Below are positions 17,245 to 25,807 of a DNA stretch of 34,096 nucleotides, in pieces. Every line of letters begins with the position of its first letter. The stretch's first letter is position 1. The stretch is from the NCBI GenBank assembly GCA_902517495.1, contig CABYCO010000012.1:1-34096 (forward strand). Reading direction: 5' to 3'. A program made the position numbers and the translations under genes. The notes under the pieces are model-generated. The model was not told the origin of the DNA. It saw nothing but the letters and a program-made list of their open reading frames with translations, and did no database searches. The stretch comes from an uncultured Pelagibacteraceae bacterium. GTDB lineage: Bacteria > Pseudomonadota > Alphaproteobacteria > Pelagibacterales > Pelagibacteraceae.

Positions 17245-18072
17245 ATGAGAAACTTATATCAAATTTATTTAATATCAGATTCTACTGGCGAAACACTTGA
17301 TAGAATTTTTTTAGCTTTGAAAGCACAATTTCCTAATTTCGAATACGAAACAAATCATTTTTCTTTTACACGTACTGAAAGTCAAACTCTTAGTATACTA
17401 AAACAGGCAAAAGAAGATAAAAACTCAATTATTTTATATACTATTGTTAATAGTAAATTAGCAAAATATCTCACAGAAAAAGCATACGAAAGAAAGATAC
17501 CTTGTTTTGGAGTTTTAGGAGACCTGATTTTAAATTTCTCTAAAGTTTTAAATCAAAAAGCTTCTCACCAACCGAGCGGACAACATATTTTAAATGAAGA
17601 ATATTATGATAGAATTGAAGCTATTCAATTTACGATGAACCATGATGATGGTAATCAAACTGATGATATAGAAAAATCAGATATTATTTTATTAGGTGTA
17701 AGCAGAACCAGTAAAACACCTACTTCCATTTATCTAGCTAATAGAGGGTACAAAACTTCAAATATTCCGTTGGTAAATAAAAATTCTATACCATCTAAAG
17801 TTACTGAAAGAAATTTTAGACCATGCGTTGTTGGTTTAATTACAGAAGCAGAAAGATTATATGATTTGAGAAAAAATAGATTGAATTCATTGAAAGAAGA
17901 TCAAAATAGTGAATATGTAAATATTGATAAGATTAAAGATGAACTTAATAGTGCTAGAAAATTATTCAAAGAGAATAATTGGCCAACTATAGATGTAACA
18001 AGAAAATCAGTTGAGGAAACAGCAGCGTCAGTAATAAAAATTTTTGAGATAAAGAACAAAAAAAATGCCTAA
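17245..18072 (+). CDS. ppsR: Bifunctional kinase/pyrophosphorylase regulating PPDK or PEP synthase (DUF299)
   Basis: Proteins of this family (PpsR/PDRP) inactivate phosphoenolpyruvate synthase or pyruvate phosphate dikinase by ADP-dependent phosphorylation of a threonine, and reactivate it by phosphorolysis. The 275-residue protein opens with YLISDSTGETLDR (8-20). It carries the P-loop GVSRTSKTPTS (151-161) followed by LANRGYK, the family hallmark. The last third holds TRKSVEETAASVI. The sequence does not show which dikinase is the target. It is the first gene right of the putative origin and starts the run ppsR-maf-aroE-coaE-dnaQ, overlapping maf by 8 bases. Confidence 0.94.
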   Translation: MRNLYQIYLISDSTGETLDRIFLALKAQFPNFEYETNHFSFTRTESQTLSILKQAKEDKNSIILYTIVNSKLAKYLTEKAYERKIPCFGVLGDLILNFSKVLNQKASHQPSGQHILNEEYYDRIEAIQFTMNHDDGNQTDDIEKSDIILLGVSRTSKTPTSIYLANRGYKTSNIPLVNKNSIPSKVTERNFRPCVVGLITEAERLYDLRKNRLNSLKEDQNSEYVNIDKIKDELNSARKLFKENNWPTIDVTRKSVEETAASVIKIFEIKNKKNA

Positions 18073-18649
18073 TATAATTTTAGCTTCAAAAAGTAAAGTT
18101 AGAAAAGAAATACTAGATTATCATAAAATTAATAGTAAAGTTGAGGCTTCAAATGTTGATGAGGGCCCTATAAAAGAAAGTTTATTAAAAGAGGGAGCTT
18201 CACCAGAAATTATTTCTAAGAATCTAGCAGAATTAAAAGCAAACAAGGTAAGTCAAAAAATTAATAATGCTCTAGTATTAGGAGCAGATAGTGTCATCGA
18301 TTTAGCTGGAGAATTAATTTCAAAACCAGAAAGTAGAGAAGAGGCTTTGAATATTTTAAAAAAACTCAATGGAAAAAAACATTCTTTGATCAGTTCAGTT
18401 TGTATATCTAAAAATGGATCTATGATTTGGAACTATACCGACAAAGCTTACCTGACCATGAAGGATTTTTCTGAAAATGAATTATCCACATATCTAAATA
18501 AAATAAGTGATGAAACTTTATATGCTTATAATGTTTATCAAATTGAAGGAGAAGGGAGAGTCTTATTCTCAAATATTGATGGCGATGAAGATACTATAAT
18601 GGGCTTACCTATCAAAAAAATTAAGGAATATTTGGAACTTCAAAAATGA
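18065..18649 (+). CDS. maf: Maf-family nucleoside triphosphate pyrophosphatase
   Basis: Maf proteins hydrolyse non-canonical or selected nucleoside triphosphates to monophosphates, a house-cleaning function. The 194-residue protein has the N-terminal signature ILASKSKVRKEIL (5-17), the catalytic GADSVID block and SKPESREEALNILKKLNGKKH with the conserved lysine. The end reads GDEDTIMGLPIKKIKEYL. The subfamily (dTTP/UTP type or YceF-like) cannot be assigned with confidence. It overlaps ppsR by 8 bases and aroE by 4 (ATGA), so it is translationally coupled to both. Confidence 0.92.
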   Translation: MPNIILASKSKVRKEILDYHKINSKVEASNVDEGPIKESLLKEGASPEIISKNLAELKANKVSQKINNALVLGADSVIDLAGELISKPESREEALNILKKLNGKKHSLISSVCISKNGSMIWNYTDKAYLTMKDFSENELSTYLNKISDETLYAYNVYQIEGEGRVLFSNIDGDEDTIMGLPIKKIKEYLELQK

Positions 18650-19440
18650 AAAAATTTTTAGTAATAGGTAATCCTATTGAACATTCTTTGTCTCCAAAGC
18701 TACATAATTATTGGATAAAGAAAAATAATTTAGATGCAATTTACGGAAAATTGGAAACTTATGACAATGATTTGTCTGAACTATGTAAATCTATCAAAAA
18801 TGGAGATTTGGATGGTTTAAATGTTACTGTCCCTTTTAAAAAATCAATAATACCTCACCTTGATATTTTAAGTAGTAATGCACTAAGGACACAATCTGTA
18901 AATACTATCTCGTTAAATAAAGGTCATTTAATTGGGGACAACACTGATATTAATGGGTTTGAATTAAGTATTAGAAAATTGAATTATGAGGTTAGTGACA
19001 AGACAGTTCTAATATTAGGTGCTGGTGGTGTTGTACCATCAATTATTTATTCCCTGTTAAGGATGAAAGCATCAAAAATATTTTTGAGTAACAGAACTAA
19101 AAAAAAAGCTGAATATTTAAAAAATTTGTTCAATGAGATTAATGTTGTAGAATGGGGTGATTTACCAAACTTTGATATGATAATAAATGCCACTACTTTA
19201 GGTTTAAATAAAGTAGATAAATTTGGCATAGACTTTTTTCAGGCTGGTAAAAATAAGCTCTTTTATGATGTTATATACGCACCATTTCAAACAGAGTTTT
19301 CAGAGGCGGGCAATGCGAAGGGTAATTCAATTGAAAATGGTTTAGATATGTTTTTATTTCAGGGCCAAAAAGCTTTTAATATTTGGCATAATGTTGAACC
19401 AGAAATTAATAAAGAATTAATAGAATTTCTAAAAAATTGA
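18646..19440 (+). CDS. aroE: Shikimate dehydrogenase
   Basis: This NADPH-dependent enzyme reduces 3-dehydroshikimate to shikimate in aromatic amino-acid synthesis. The 264-residue protein has the substrate-binding NPIEHSLSPKLHN (9-21), the catalytic Lys65 in NVTVPFK, the catalytic Asp101 in GDNTD, and the nucleotide-binding GAGGVV (125-130). SNRTKKKAEYL follows at the NADP phosphate-binding position. The C-terminal part has ENGLDMFLFQGQKAF. All key residues are present. It follows maf by a 4-base overlap and is separated from coaE by 23 bases. Confidence 0.96.
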   Translation: MKKFLVIGNPIEHSLSPKLHNYWIKKNNLDAIYGKLETYDNDLSELCKSIKNGDLDGLNVTVPFKKSIIPHLDILSSNALRTQSVNTISLNKGHLIGDNTDINGFELSIRKLNYEVSDKTVLILGAGGVVPSIIYSLLRMKASKIFLSNRTKKKAEYLKNLFNEINVVEWGDLPNFDMIINATTLGLNKVDKFGIDFFQAGKNKLFYDVIYAPFQTEFSEAGNAKGNSIENGLDMFLFQGQKAFNIWHNVEPEINKELIEFLKN

Positions 19441-19463
19441 AACTATGAGATTTAAAATTAAAC

Positions 19464-20051
19464 ATGATTAGAGTTGGAATAATTGGTGGTATAGGTTCAG
19501 GGAAATCTTTTATTTCAAAGCTTTTTGGATATCCAGTATTTAATGCAGATGATGAAGTAAAATATATTTATAAAAAAAATAAAGGTTGTTTTAATAAATT
19601 AAAAAAAAAATTACCAAAATTTATAAAAACATTTCCTATTAGAAAAAAGGAGTTAATATCAGCTATTAGCTTAAATAAAAAAAATCTAAAAATAATTTCT
19701 TCTATTGTTCATCCATTGGTTAGAAAAAGAATGAAAAAATTTATAATAAAAAATAAAAAGAGTGAAATGATTATTTTTGATATCCCTTTACTAATTGAAA
19801 ATAATCTAAATAAAAAAAAAGATATAATAATTTTCATAAAATCTAAAAAAACAAATGTTTTAAACAGATTAAAAAAGAGGCCTAACTTCAATGAAAAATT
19901 GATAAAGAATCTTAAAGAAAACCAGGTTATCTTATCTAAAAAAGAAAAATTAGCTGACTATGTCATTAATAATAATTTTTCAGCAAATGTGATGAAAAAA
20001 AAAGTTAAACTAATTAAAAAAGAAATTTTAAATGAAAGAAATAGTTCTTGA
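19464..20051 (+). CDS. coaE: Dephospho-CoA kinase
   Basis: This kinase phosphorylates dephospho-CoA to CoA in the last step of coenzyme A synthesis. The 195-residue protein has the Walker A loop GGIGSGKS (8-15), NADDEVKYIY near residue 29, SSIVHPLVRKRM with the conserved HP-R, and FDIPLLIENN as the CoaE DxPLL(F/I)E block. It is extremely Lys/Ile/Asn-rich and includes an A10 tract (19601-19610) within an intact frame. Its 3' end overlaps dnaQ by 20 bases, one of the larger overlaps in the window. Confidence 0.93.
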   Translation: MIRVGIIGGIGSGKSFISKLFGYPVFNADDEVKYIYKKNKGCFNKLKKKLPKFIKTFPIRKKELISAISLNKKNLKIISSIVHPLVRKRMKKFIIKNKKSEMIIFDIPLLIENNLNKKKDIIIFIKSKKTNVLNRLKKRPNFNEKLIKNLKENQVILSKKEKLADYVINNNFSANVMKKKVKLIKKEILNERNSS

Positions 20052-20697
20052 TACTGAAACAACTGGATTATCCGTTAAGGATGGTCATCGTATTGTTGAA
20101 ATTGGGTGCATAGAGTTAGATGATCTAGTACCAACAAAAAATATATTTCATTTTTATTTAAACCCTGAAAGAAAAGTATCAGCGAAAGCCTTTGAAGTTC
20201 ATGGTTATTCTGATGAATTTTTAGCAACAAAGCAAAAATTTATAGAAATAGCTGATAGTTTTTTAGAATTTATTAAAGAAAAAAAAATTATAATTCACAA
20301 TGCAGAGTTTGACATCGGACATCTAAACAATGAATTATCATTGATTGGAAGGCAAAAAATTAATAGTGCAAATGTTATTGATACATTAGAACTTGCTAGA
20401 AATAAATTTCCAGGTTCAGGCATTAGCTTAGATGCATTATGTAAAAGATTTAGAATTGATAACTCTAAAAGACAGAAACATACAGCTTTAATAGATTGTG
20501 AATTACTTGCCAGGGTCTACATAAATTTGATTGATCAAAAAGAACCAACTTTAAATTTAGTTGAAAACAATGAATCCAGGACATTTATTGGCAGAGGTAG
20601 ATTGGATTATTTTAAAAGAGTTGTGACTCCAAATGAAGAAGAATTATCGAGCCACAAAGAATTTCTTAAGAAATATTTAAAAAAAAATTATTTTTAA
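20032..20697 (+). CDS. dnaQ: DNA polymerase III epsilon subunit (3'-5' proofreading exonuclease)
   Basis: This is the proofreading exonuclease of the replicative polymerase. The 221-residue protein has all DEDDh active-site residues: Asp7 and Glu9 in LDTETTG, Asp94 in HNAEFDIGHLN, and His150 and Asp155 in KHTALIDCELLA. The C-terminal region past about 175 is the segment expected to bind the polymerase alpha subunit. It overlaps coaE by 20 bases at the start, and its stop codon overlaps the convergent secB by 4 bases. Confidence 0.96.
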   Translation: MKEIVLDTETTGLSVKDGHRIVEIGCIELDDLVPTKNIFHFYLNPERKVSAKAFEVHGYSDEFLATKQKFIEIADSFLEFIKEKKIIIHNAEFDIGHLNNELSLIGRQKINSANVIDTLELARNKFPGSGISLDALCKRFRIDNSKRQKHTALIDCELLARVYINLIDQKEPTLNLVENNESRTFIGRGRLDYFKRVVTPNEEELSSHKEFLKKYLKKNYF

Positions 20698-21116
20698 TTT
20701 AATCTTGCTTTATATAATTTCTCAAAATCAATTTTTTTACCAAATTTTAAATCAGGGAGACCTGAACTTTTCAGAATAGTTAAGAATTTTTTTTCTAATT
20801 CTGGATAAATTTTTATTTGTAAATCACATAGTACTATTTGCTCTAACTCATCTTTCTTAATTTGTATATCCAAAATATCAATGACCGTTGCATATTTAAT
20901 TTCAAAAAAACCACTTACTTTTTTTTTATCAGGATTTTCATACCTAAGGGTAGTTAAAACCTCTATCATCTTCATTTTAGAAGGCTTGGAGCTTATATTG
21001 ACTTTCATTTTATATTCTGGAATTGTATTTCGAATTGTAACGAGAGTTTCTGGATTTGGTATTTCAACTGACAAATCTTGAATATAACTTACAACTATTT
21101 TATATTTATTTTTCAT
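20694..21116 (-). CDS. secB: Protein-export chaperone SecB
   Basis: This tetrameric cytoplasmic chaperone keeps precursors unfolded and delivers them to SecA. The 140-residue protein has the SecB N-terminal block YIQDLSVEIPNPETL (11-25 region) and a central beta-sheet region with VLTTLRYENPDKKKVSGFFEIKYATVI. It diverges toward the C-terminus, where the SecA-contacting acidic tail of other SecBs is not obvious. The order dnaQ-secB-fxsA, with secB convergent to dnaQ, is the common alphaproteobacterial arrangement and supports the call. It overlaps fxsA by 11 bases. Confidence 0.88.
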   Translation of the reverse strand: MKNKYKIVVSYIQDLSVEIPNPETLVTIRNTIPEYKMKVNISSKPSKMKMIEVLTTLRYENPDKKKVSGFFEIKYATVIDILDIQIKKDELEQIVLCDLQIKIYPELEKKFLTILKSSGLPDLKFGKKIDFEKLYKARLN

Positions 21117-21534
21117 CTTTATCTTCTATATCTTCAAATTCACCTTCAATGTAATTTTTATTCTTCTGGTTATTTCTTTTCTTTGATGAATATTTTGTTG
21201 AATATTTGCTAAAAATTATTTTTCTAGTCAGTGGGAAAACTAATAAAATTCCTACTATGTCAGTTGCAAACCCCGGAAGGATTAATAACACTGCTGCAAA
21301 AGCTATTGCTGCTCCTGAAACTATTTCATAAAGTGGTAGTTCATTTTTAACCAATTGGGACATACCTGAGCGCAATGTATTAAATCCCTCGTATCTCGCG
21401 TACCAAATACCCACGACCGCGGTTGTAAGTATTAATAAAATGGTATTTAATGCCCCTATTTCTGATCCAACCTTTATAAATAAGTAGATTTCGATAATTG
21501 GTATCCCTAAAATAAGAATTAATGCTGTGTTCAT
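21106..21534 (-). CDS. fxsA: FxsA family membrane protein
   Basis: FxsA (UPF0716) is a cytoplasmic-membrane protein; in E. coli its overproduction relieves phage T7 exclusion by the F plasmid. Its normal role is unclear. The 142-residue protein has hydrophobic segments at about 3-20, 28-45 and 73-102. It carries the family motifs PIIEIYLFIKVG, the WYARYEGFNTL region and LPGFATDIVGILLVFP. The C-terminal tail is charged (KKRNNQKNKN, then acidic). It overlaps secB by 11 bases and is divergent from the Tim44-like gene. Confidence 0.9.
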   Translation of the reverse strand: MNTALILILGIPIIEIYLFIKVGSEIGALNTILLILTTAVVGIWYARYEGFNTLRSGMSQLVKNELPLYEIVSGAAIAFAAVLLILPGFATDIVGILLVFPLTRKIIFSKYSTKYSSKKRNNQKNKNYIEGEFEDIEDKDEK

Positions 21535-21592
21535 TTGTCTATAATGTAAATTGCAGGTTGAAATTAATCAACATAGTAAATATTATTACTAT

Positions 21593-22183
21593 ATGAGTTA
21601 CAGCTTTGAGTACATCGATATAATATTATTAGCAATGATTGCGGGTTTTATTTTCCTTAGATTAAGAGGAATTTTAGGTAAAAAAACGGGTTTTGAGGAA
21701 AATATCAATTCAAGTTTTCCACATGAAGAGGTTCCAGAAACGAAAAGTTCCCCTATTTTAAATGCTGAAACATTTGATGATGCAGCAAAAAAAGACTTCT
21801 TGAATGGCGCCAAAATAGCTTATGAGAGTATTATTACTAGTTTCTCTAAAGGAGATCTAAAATCAATAAAAAATCTTTTAGCAAAAAACGTATATGATCA
21901 ATTTGATGAAGCAATAAAAGATAAAAAGGCAAGAAATGTAACTTCTGAAACCACTTTCATTGGTATTAATTCTGCAGAAATAAAAGAGCATACTCAAAAT
22001 AAAAATATGCTTGAAGTAAGCGTTGAATTTGTAAGTGAAATTATATCTTGCATTAAAGATAAAGATAATAAAGTTTTATCTGGTGACGCACAGAAAGTTA
22101 AAAAAGTTTTAGATACTTGGAAATTTACAAAAGATAGTACTTCAAAAAATCCTAACTGGCTAATAGTAGACACCCAGGCTTAG
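21593..22183 (+). CDS. Tim44/TimA-like inner-membrane-anchored protein
   Basis: This 196-residue protein has an N-terminal membrane anchor (about residues 7-23), then FLRLRGILGKKTGFE, which is highly conserved at the start of alphaproteobacterial Tim44-like proteins. A C-terminal Tim44 domain follows (about 65-195; KKDFLNGAKIAYESIITSFSKGD and WKFTKDSTSKNPNWLIVDTQA). Mitochondrial Tim44 tethers Hsp70 to the import channel; the bacterial proteins are less well understood. The start is placed at the ATG at 21593 because the family begins at this anchor; an upstream in-frame TTG at 21551 would add 14 unconserved residues. It directly abuts the Smr gene. Confidence 0.9.
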   Translation: MSYSFEYIDIILLAMIAGFIFLRLRGILGKKTGFEENINSSFPHEEVPETKSSPILNAETFDDAAKKDFLNGAKIAYESIITSFSKGDLKSIKNLLAKNVYDQFDEAIKDKKARNVTSETTFIGINSAEIKEHTQNKNMLEVSVEFVSEIISCIKDKDNKVLSGDAQKVKKVLDTWKFTKDSTSKNPNWLIVDTQA

Positions 22184-22600
22184 TTGAATAAAAAAATATC
22201 AGATAAAGATAAACAAGATTGGCAAGATTTCTTAAATAGTACTGATAAATTAGAAAATAAAGACCAAAAAATTTCTTCGACACGTAAAAGATATATTGAA
22301 AGATCTATTGATTTGCATGGTTATACCTTAGAGGAAGCAAATCTAAAGATGACTTCTTACATCGAAGAATGTTATGCAAATGGAGTTAACAAAATTAGTG
22401 TCATTACAGGAAAAGGTCTTAGATCTAAAAATTTAAATGATCCATATCAATCTAGAAATTTGAGTATATTAAAACACTCAGTACCTAATTTTATTAAAGG
22501 TAGTGATCATTTAATGGAAAGAATTATAAGTATTGATTTCGAGGCTGTTGAAAACCCATCTGTTGGAAACTTTGATATTTTTTTAAGAAAAAAAAAGTAA
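22184..22600 (+). CDS. Smr-domain protein
   Basis: This 138-residue protein has an N-terminal charged linker followed by an Smr domain. It contains the LHGYT motif (44-48), the EANLKMTSYIEEC helix and the nucleotide/nucleic-acid-binding ITGKG (74-78). It ends in GNFDIFLRKKK, the Smr terminal strand. Smr domains, as in MutS2 and small stand-alone proteins, are nucleases or nucleic-acid binders; the substrate here is unknown. The start is TTG at 22184, immediately after the Tim44-like stop. Many alphaproteobacteria carry mltA between these two genes, and it is absent here. Confidence 0.88.
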   Translation: MNKKISDKDKQDWQDFLNSTDKLENKDQKISSTRKRYIERSIDLHGYTLEEANLKMTSYIEECYANGVNKISVITGKGLRSKNLNDPYQSRNLSILKHSVPNFIKGSDHLMERIISIDFEAVENPSVGNFDIFLRKKK

Positions 22601-22603
22601 TAT

Positions 22604-23974
22604 TTACAAAATAAACTTTGACAGGTCTGCGTCCTTAACAAGCTCACCAATATTTTTCTTAATATAATCTGAGTTTATACTGATCTTTTCACCAGCCCTA
22701 TCTGTTGCTGTAAAACTAATTTCATCTAAAACTCTTTCAATTATGGTATGTAATCTTCTAGCGCCAATATTTTCAACTGTTGTGTTTACTTCGCTTGCAA
22801 TTGTTGCAATTGTGTCAATCCCATCTTCAGTAAATTCTAAATCAACGTTTTCGGTTTTAAGTAAAGCTTTGTATTGTTTAATTAAACTATTGTCTGGCTC
22901 TTTTAAAATTCGCTTAAAATCTTCACTATTCAATGCATCCAGCTCGACTCTGATCGGCAATCTTCCCTGAAGCTCAGGCAATAGATCTGATGGTTTCGCT
23001 AACTGGAAAGCTCCAGACGCTATGAATAATATGTGATCTGTTTTTATTGGACCGTATTTTGTACTCACTGTCGTTCCTTCAATTAGAGGTAGCAAGTCTC
23101 TTTGAACACCTTCTCTTGAAACATCTCCACCAACTCTATCAGTTCGTGCTGAAATTTTATCTATCTCATCTAAAAATACGATACCATTATTTTCAGTTGT
23201 ATTTTTTGCTGATTTAATAATTTTGTCTTGTTCTATTAATTTATCAGCTTCTTCGTTAAGTAATATCTCATGAGATTCTTTTACTGACATTTTCTTTTTC
23301 TTAGCTTTTTGACCCATTGATTTACCAAGCATGTCTGAAATATTAATCATACCAACATTAGCTCCAGGCATTCCTGGGATTTCAAATGATGGCATACCAC
23401 CACCACTTTCAGTAACAGCTACCTCAATTTCATTATCATCTAAATCACCATCTCTTAATCTTTTTCTAAAACTTTCTCTTGTTGCTACACTTGCTTTATT
23501 ACCAACAATTGCATCAAGAACTCTGTCTTCTGCTAGTTTCTGTGCTTTTGAATGAACTTCTTTTCTTTTTTTCACTTTTTCCATTGCAATAGCAATTTCT
23601 AAAAGATCTCTAATTATTTGTTCAACATCTCTTCCAACGTAACCTACTTCGGTAAATCTTGTTGCTTCAACTTTCACAAATGGTGCTTCAGCTAATTTTG
23701 ATAATCTTCTAGATATTTCTGTTTTACCAACACCTGTTGGTCCCATCATTAAAATATTTTTTGGTAGAACTTCATCTTTCATATCACCTTCTAAAGCTTG
23801 TCTTCTCCATCTATTTCTTAAAGCAATAGCAACTGCTCTTTTCGCATTATTTTGCCCAACCACAAATCTATCTAGTTCAGAAACTATTTCTCTTGGAGTT
23901 AATGAGTTTTGAATATTACTTTTTTCTTTTTTTGATTTAGCGTTTGGAAGTGTTGTGACGTTTGATTTTTCCAT
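22604..23974 (-). CDS. hslU: ATP-dependent protease ATPase subunit HslU (ClpY)
   Basis: This AAA+ unfoldase feeds substrates to the HslV peptidase. The 456-residue protein has [17 protein letters not shown] at the N-terminus, Walker A GPTGVGKT (78-85), the pore motif GYVGRDVE (111-118) and an intermediate I domain (about 115-240). Walker B IVFLDEID is at 265-272, and [22 protein letters not shown] lies in the C-terminal small domain. The C-terminal SKFIL tail is the HslV-activating end. It starts 1 base after hslV, and its end faces the convergent Smr gene 3 bases away. Confidence 0.97.
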   Translation of the reverse strand: MEKSNVTTLPNAKSKKEKSNIQNSLTPREIVSELDRFVVGQNNAKRAVAIALRNRWRRQALEGDMKDEVLPKNILMMGPTGVGKTEISRRLSKLAEAPFVKVEATRFTEVGYVGRDVEQIIRDLLEIAIAMEKVKKRKEVHSKAQKLAEDRVLDAIVGNKASVATRESFRKRLRDGDLDDNEIEVAVTESGGGMPSFEIPGMPGANVGMINISDMLGKSMGQKAKKKKMSVKESHEILLNEEADKLIEQDKIIKSAKNTTENNGIVFLDEIDKISARTDRVGGDVSREGVQRDLLPLIEGTTVSTKYGPIKTDHILFIASGAFQLAKPSDLLPELQGRLPIRVELDALNSEDFKRILKEPDNSLIKQYKALLKTENVDLEFTEDGIDTIATIASEVNTTVENIGARRLHTIIERVLDEISFTATDRAGEKISINSDYIKKNIGELVKDADLSKFIL

Positions 23975-23975
23975 A

Positions 23976-24491
23976 TTAAATTTTTTCTATATTTAAATTA
24001 TCATTTGTAAAAACACATATTTCAGAAGCAACTTTAATTGCCTTCTTTGCAATTTCTTCTGCGGATAAATCAGTATCCATTAATACTTTTGCTGAAGCCA
24101 ATGCATAATTTCCACCTGATCCTATTCCAATAACATCACCTTCAGGCTCTAAAACATCCCCAGTTCCTGAAATAATGAAACTATTTTCTTTATCACCAAC
24201 TGCCATTAAGGCCTCTAATCTTCTTAAATATTTATCAGTCCGCCAATCCTTGGCTAATTCAACAGCTGCTCTTGCTAAATTTCCAGCATGTTTTTCAAGT
24301 TTAGACTCTAATCTTTCAAATAATGTTAAAGCATCTGCAGTAGAACCTGCAAATCCTGCGATCACATTTCTTTTCTCAATCTTACGAACTTTGTTAGCAG
24401 TTTTCTTAATTACTGTATTTCCCATGCTAACTTGGCCATCACCAGCAACTACTACTTCATTGTTTTTTCTTACTAAAACTATTGTTGTCAT
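23976..24491 (-). CDS. hslV: ATP-dependent protease peptidase subunit HslV (ClpQ)
   Basis: This is the proteasome-like threonine peptidase partner of HslU. The 171-residue protein starts MTTIVLV; removal of Met exposes Thr2 as the nucleophile. [22 protein letters not shown] follows, including the conserved active-site lysine region, and [17 protein letters not shown] is typical of Hsl[17 protein letters not shown] lies in the C-terminal half. No Shine-Dalgarno sequence is visible, and a heat-shock-like promoter ends just before the ATG. It heads an hslV-hslU pair. Confidence 0.96.
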   Translation of the reverse strand: MTTIVLVRKNNEVVVAGDGQVSMGNTVIKKTANKVRKIEKRNVIAGFAGSTADALTLFERLESKLEKHAGNLARAAVELAKDWRTDKYLRRLEALMAVGDKENSFIISGTGDVLEPEGDVIGIGSGGNYALASAKVLMDTDLSAEEIAKKAIKVASEICVFTNDNLNIEKI

Positions 24492-24498
24492 GGGATAT

Positions 24499-24526
24499 AG
24501 ATGGATATTAAATCTTATAGTTCAAG
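24499..24526 (-). promoter_or_regulatory. Candidate heat-shock (RpoH/sigma-32) promoter for hslVU
   Basis: On the minus strand CTTGAA (24521-24526) is followed after 14 bases by ATCCATCT (24499-24506), which is 6 of 8 to the E. coli sigma-32 -10 (CCCCATNT). hslVU is a classic heat-shock operon. The predicted transcript start falls at or within a few bases of the hslV ATG, implying a leaderless or very short leader. The rest of this 91-base divergent gap offers only a weak rightward candidate for hisB (TTGCCA at 24542, TATACC at 24565). Confidence 0.45.
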
Positions 24527-24582
24527 ACCAAGGCTAGAATTATTGCCATAATTGAATAATAGATATATACCTTTTTCAAACT

Positions 24583-25173
24583 ATGAAACGTAAAGCCAAA
24601 ATAAGTAGAAAAACAAAAGAGACCAACATCAGTGTAGATTTAAATATTGATGGTAAGGGTAAATACAAAGTTGACACAGGTATAGGATTTCTAGATCACA
24701 TGCTTGAGCAATTATCGAAACACTCATCAATGGATATGAATATTAAAGCTAAAGGTGATACGCACATTGATCTTCACCACACAACTGAAGATACAGGAAT
24801 TGCAATTGGTGAATGTTTAAAAAAAGCCTCTAAAAAATTTGTTGGCATTAAAAGATATGCTCATGCAATGATACCAATGGATGAAACATTAACTAGAGTT
24901 GCAATTGATGTTTCAAATAGACCTTATTTAATTTGGAAAGTAAAATTGAAAGTAGAAAAATTAGGTGAGATGGATACAGAACTATTTAAAGAATGGTTCC
25001 AAGCCTTTTCACAGGCTGCAGGAATTACTTTGCACGTTGAAAATATTTATGGAGATAACAGTCACCACATTATCGAGTCCTGCTTTAAAGGTTTAGCAAG
25101 ATCTTTAAGAGCTGCTTTAGAAATGGATCTAAGAAATAAAACTACAATACCTTCTACAAAAGGTTCTTTATAA
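24583..25173 (+). CDS. hisB: Imidazoleglycerol-phosphate dehydratase
   Basis: This manganese enzyme dehydrates imidazole glycerol phosphate to imidazole acetol phosphate in histidine synthesis. The 196-residue protein is the monofunctional dehydratase, without the N-terminal histidinol-phosphatase domain of enteric HisB. Metal-binding histidine motifs are present: [29 protein letters not shown] and [16 protein letters not shown]. It opens the run hisB-hisH-hisA-hisF-hisE. There is no Shine-Dalgarno sequence upstream of the ATG, and no his leader peptide or attenuator is visible in the 91-base gap before it. Confidence 0.97.
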   Translation: MKRKAKISRKTKETNISVDLNIDGKGKYKVDTGIGFLDHMLEQLSKHSSMDMNIKAKGDTHIDLHHTTEDTGIAIGECLKKASKKFVGIKRYAHAMIPMDETLTRVAIDVSNRPYLIWKVKLKVEKLGEMDTELFKEWFQAFSQAAGITLHVENIYGDNSHHIIESCFKGLARSLRAALEMDLRNKTTIPSTKGSL

Positions 25174-25178
25174 ATTTA

Positions 25179-25805
25179 ATGAATGTCACAATTGTTGACT
25201 ACAATTCAGGCAATATAAGTTCTGTAATAAATTCGTTTAAAGAAGTTGCAAAAGATAAAGTAAACATTGAAGTAACATCAGATCTTTCAACCATAAAAAC
25301 TAGCGATAAAGTTGTATTACCTGGGCAAGGATCTTTTAAAAGCTGTATTGACGGTCTCAATAGTATAAATGGTTTGATAGACACTCTTAACGAATTCACA
25401 TTAGAAAGCAAAAAACCACTTCTTGGAATTTGTGTTGGGCTTCAAATGTTTGCAGATGTTGGTTACGAAGAAGTTGAGACTAAAGGACTTGGGTGGATCC
25501 CAGGTAAAGTATCTAAAATTGACAACCAAGGCGGTAAATTTAAGCTTCCACACATTGGTTGGAATGAAATTAATATTAAGAAAGAAAGTAAGATTTTTAA
25601 AGGCATAGAAAACAAATCCCACATGTACTTCGTTCATAGTTATGAATTTGTACCTGAGGATAAATCTGTAATTTCAGCAACAACTGATTATTCATCTAAC
25701 ATTGTTTGTGCTGCAGAAAAAGAAAACATATTTGGTTCTCAATTTCACCCTGAAAAAAGTGATAAAATTGGTCTTAAAATTATAGAAAACTTTATTAGTC
25801 TGTAA
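25179..25805 (+). CDS. hisH: Imidazole glycerol phosphate synthase, glutaminase subunit
   Basis: This class I glutamine amidotransferase supplies ammonia to HisF. The 208-residue protein has an oxyanion PGQGSF (48-53), the catalytic Cys85 in GICVGLQMF, and His190/Glu192 in QFHPEKS, completing the triad. It starts 5 bases after hisB and precedes hisA by 2 bases. Confidence 0.97.
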   Translation: MNVTIVDYNSGNISSVINSFKEVAKDKVNIEVTSDLSTIKTSDKVVLPGQGSFKSCIDGLNSINGLIDTLNEFTLESKKPLLGICVGLQMFADVGYEEVETKGLGWIPGKVSKIDNQGGKFKLPHIGWNEINIKKESKIFKGIENKSHMYFVHSYEFVPEDKSVISATTDYSSNIVCAAEKENIFGSQFHPEKSDKIGLKIIENFISL

Positions 25806-25807
25806 AA

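Noticed and set aside
19709-19891. Minus-strand open frame opposite coaE
   Set aside because: Its Phe/Ile/Leu-rich translation is just the complement of Lys/Asn codons in coaE.
21551-21592. TTG start at 21551 for the Tim44-like gene
   Set aside because: The added residues are not family-like, and the conserved anchor begins at the ATG at 21593.
24511-24540. tRNA-like T-loop sequence (GTTCAAGAC) between hslV and hisB
   Set aside because: No acceptor stem, anticodon arm or D arm can be built around it in the 91-base gap.
25401-25637. Minus-strand open frame opposite hisH
   Set aside because: hisH is complete with all catalytic residues on the plus strand; the reverse frame has no motif.
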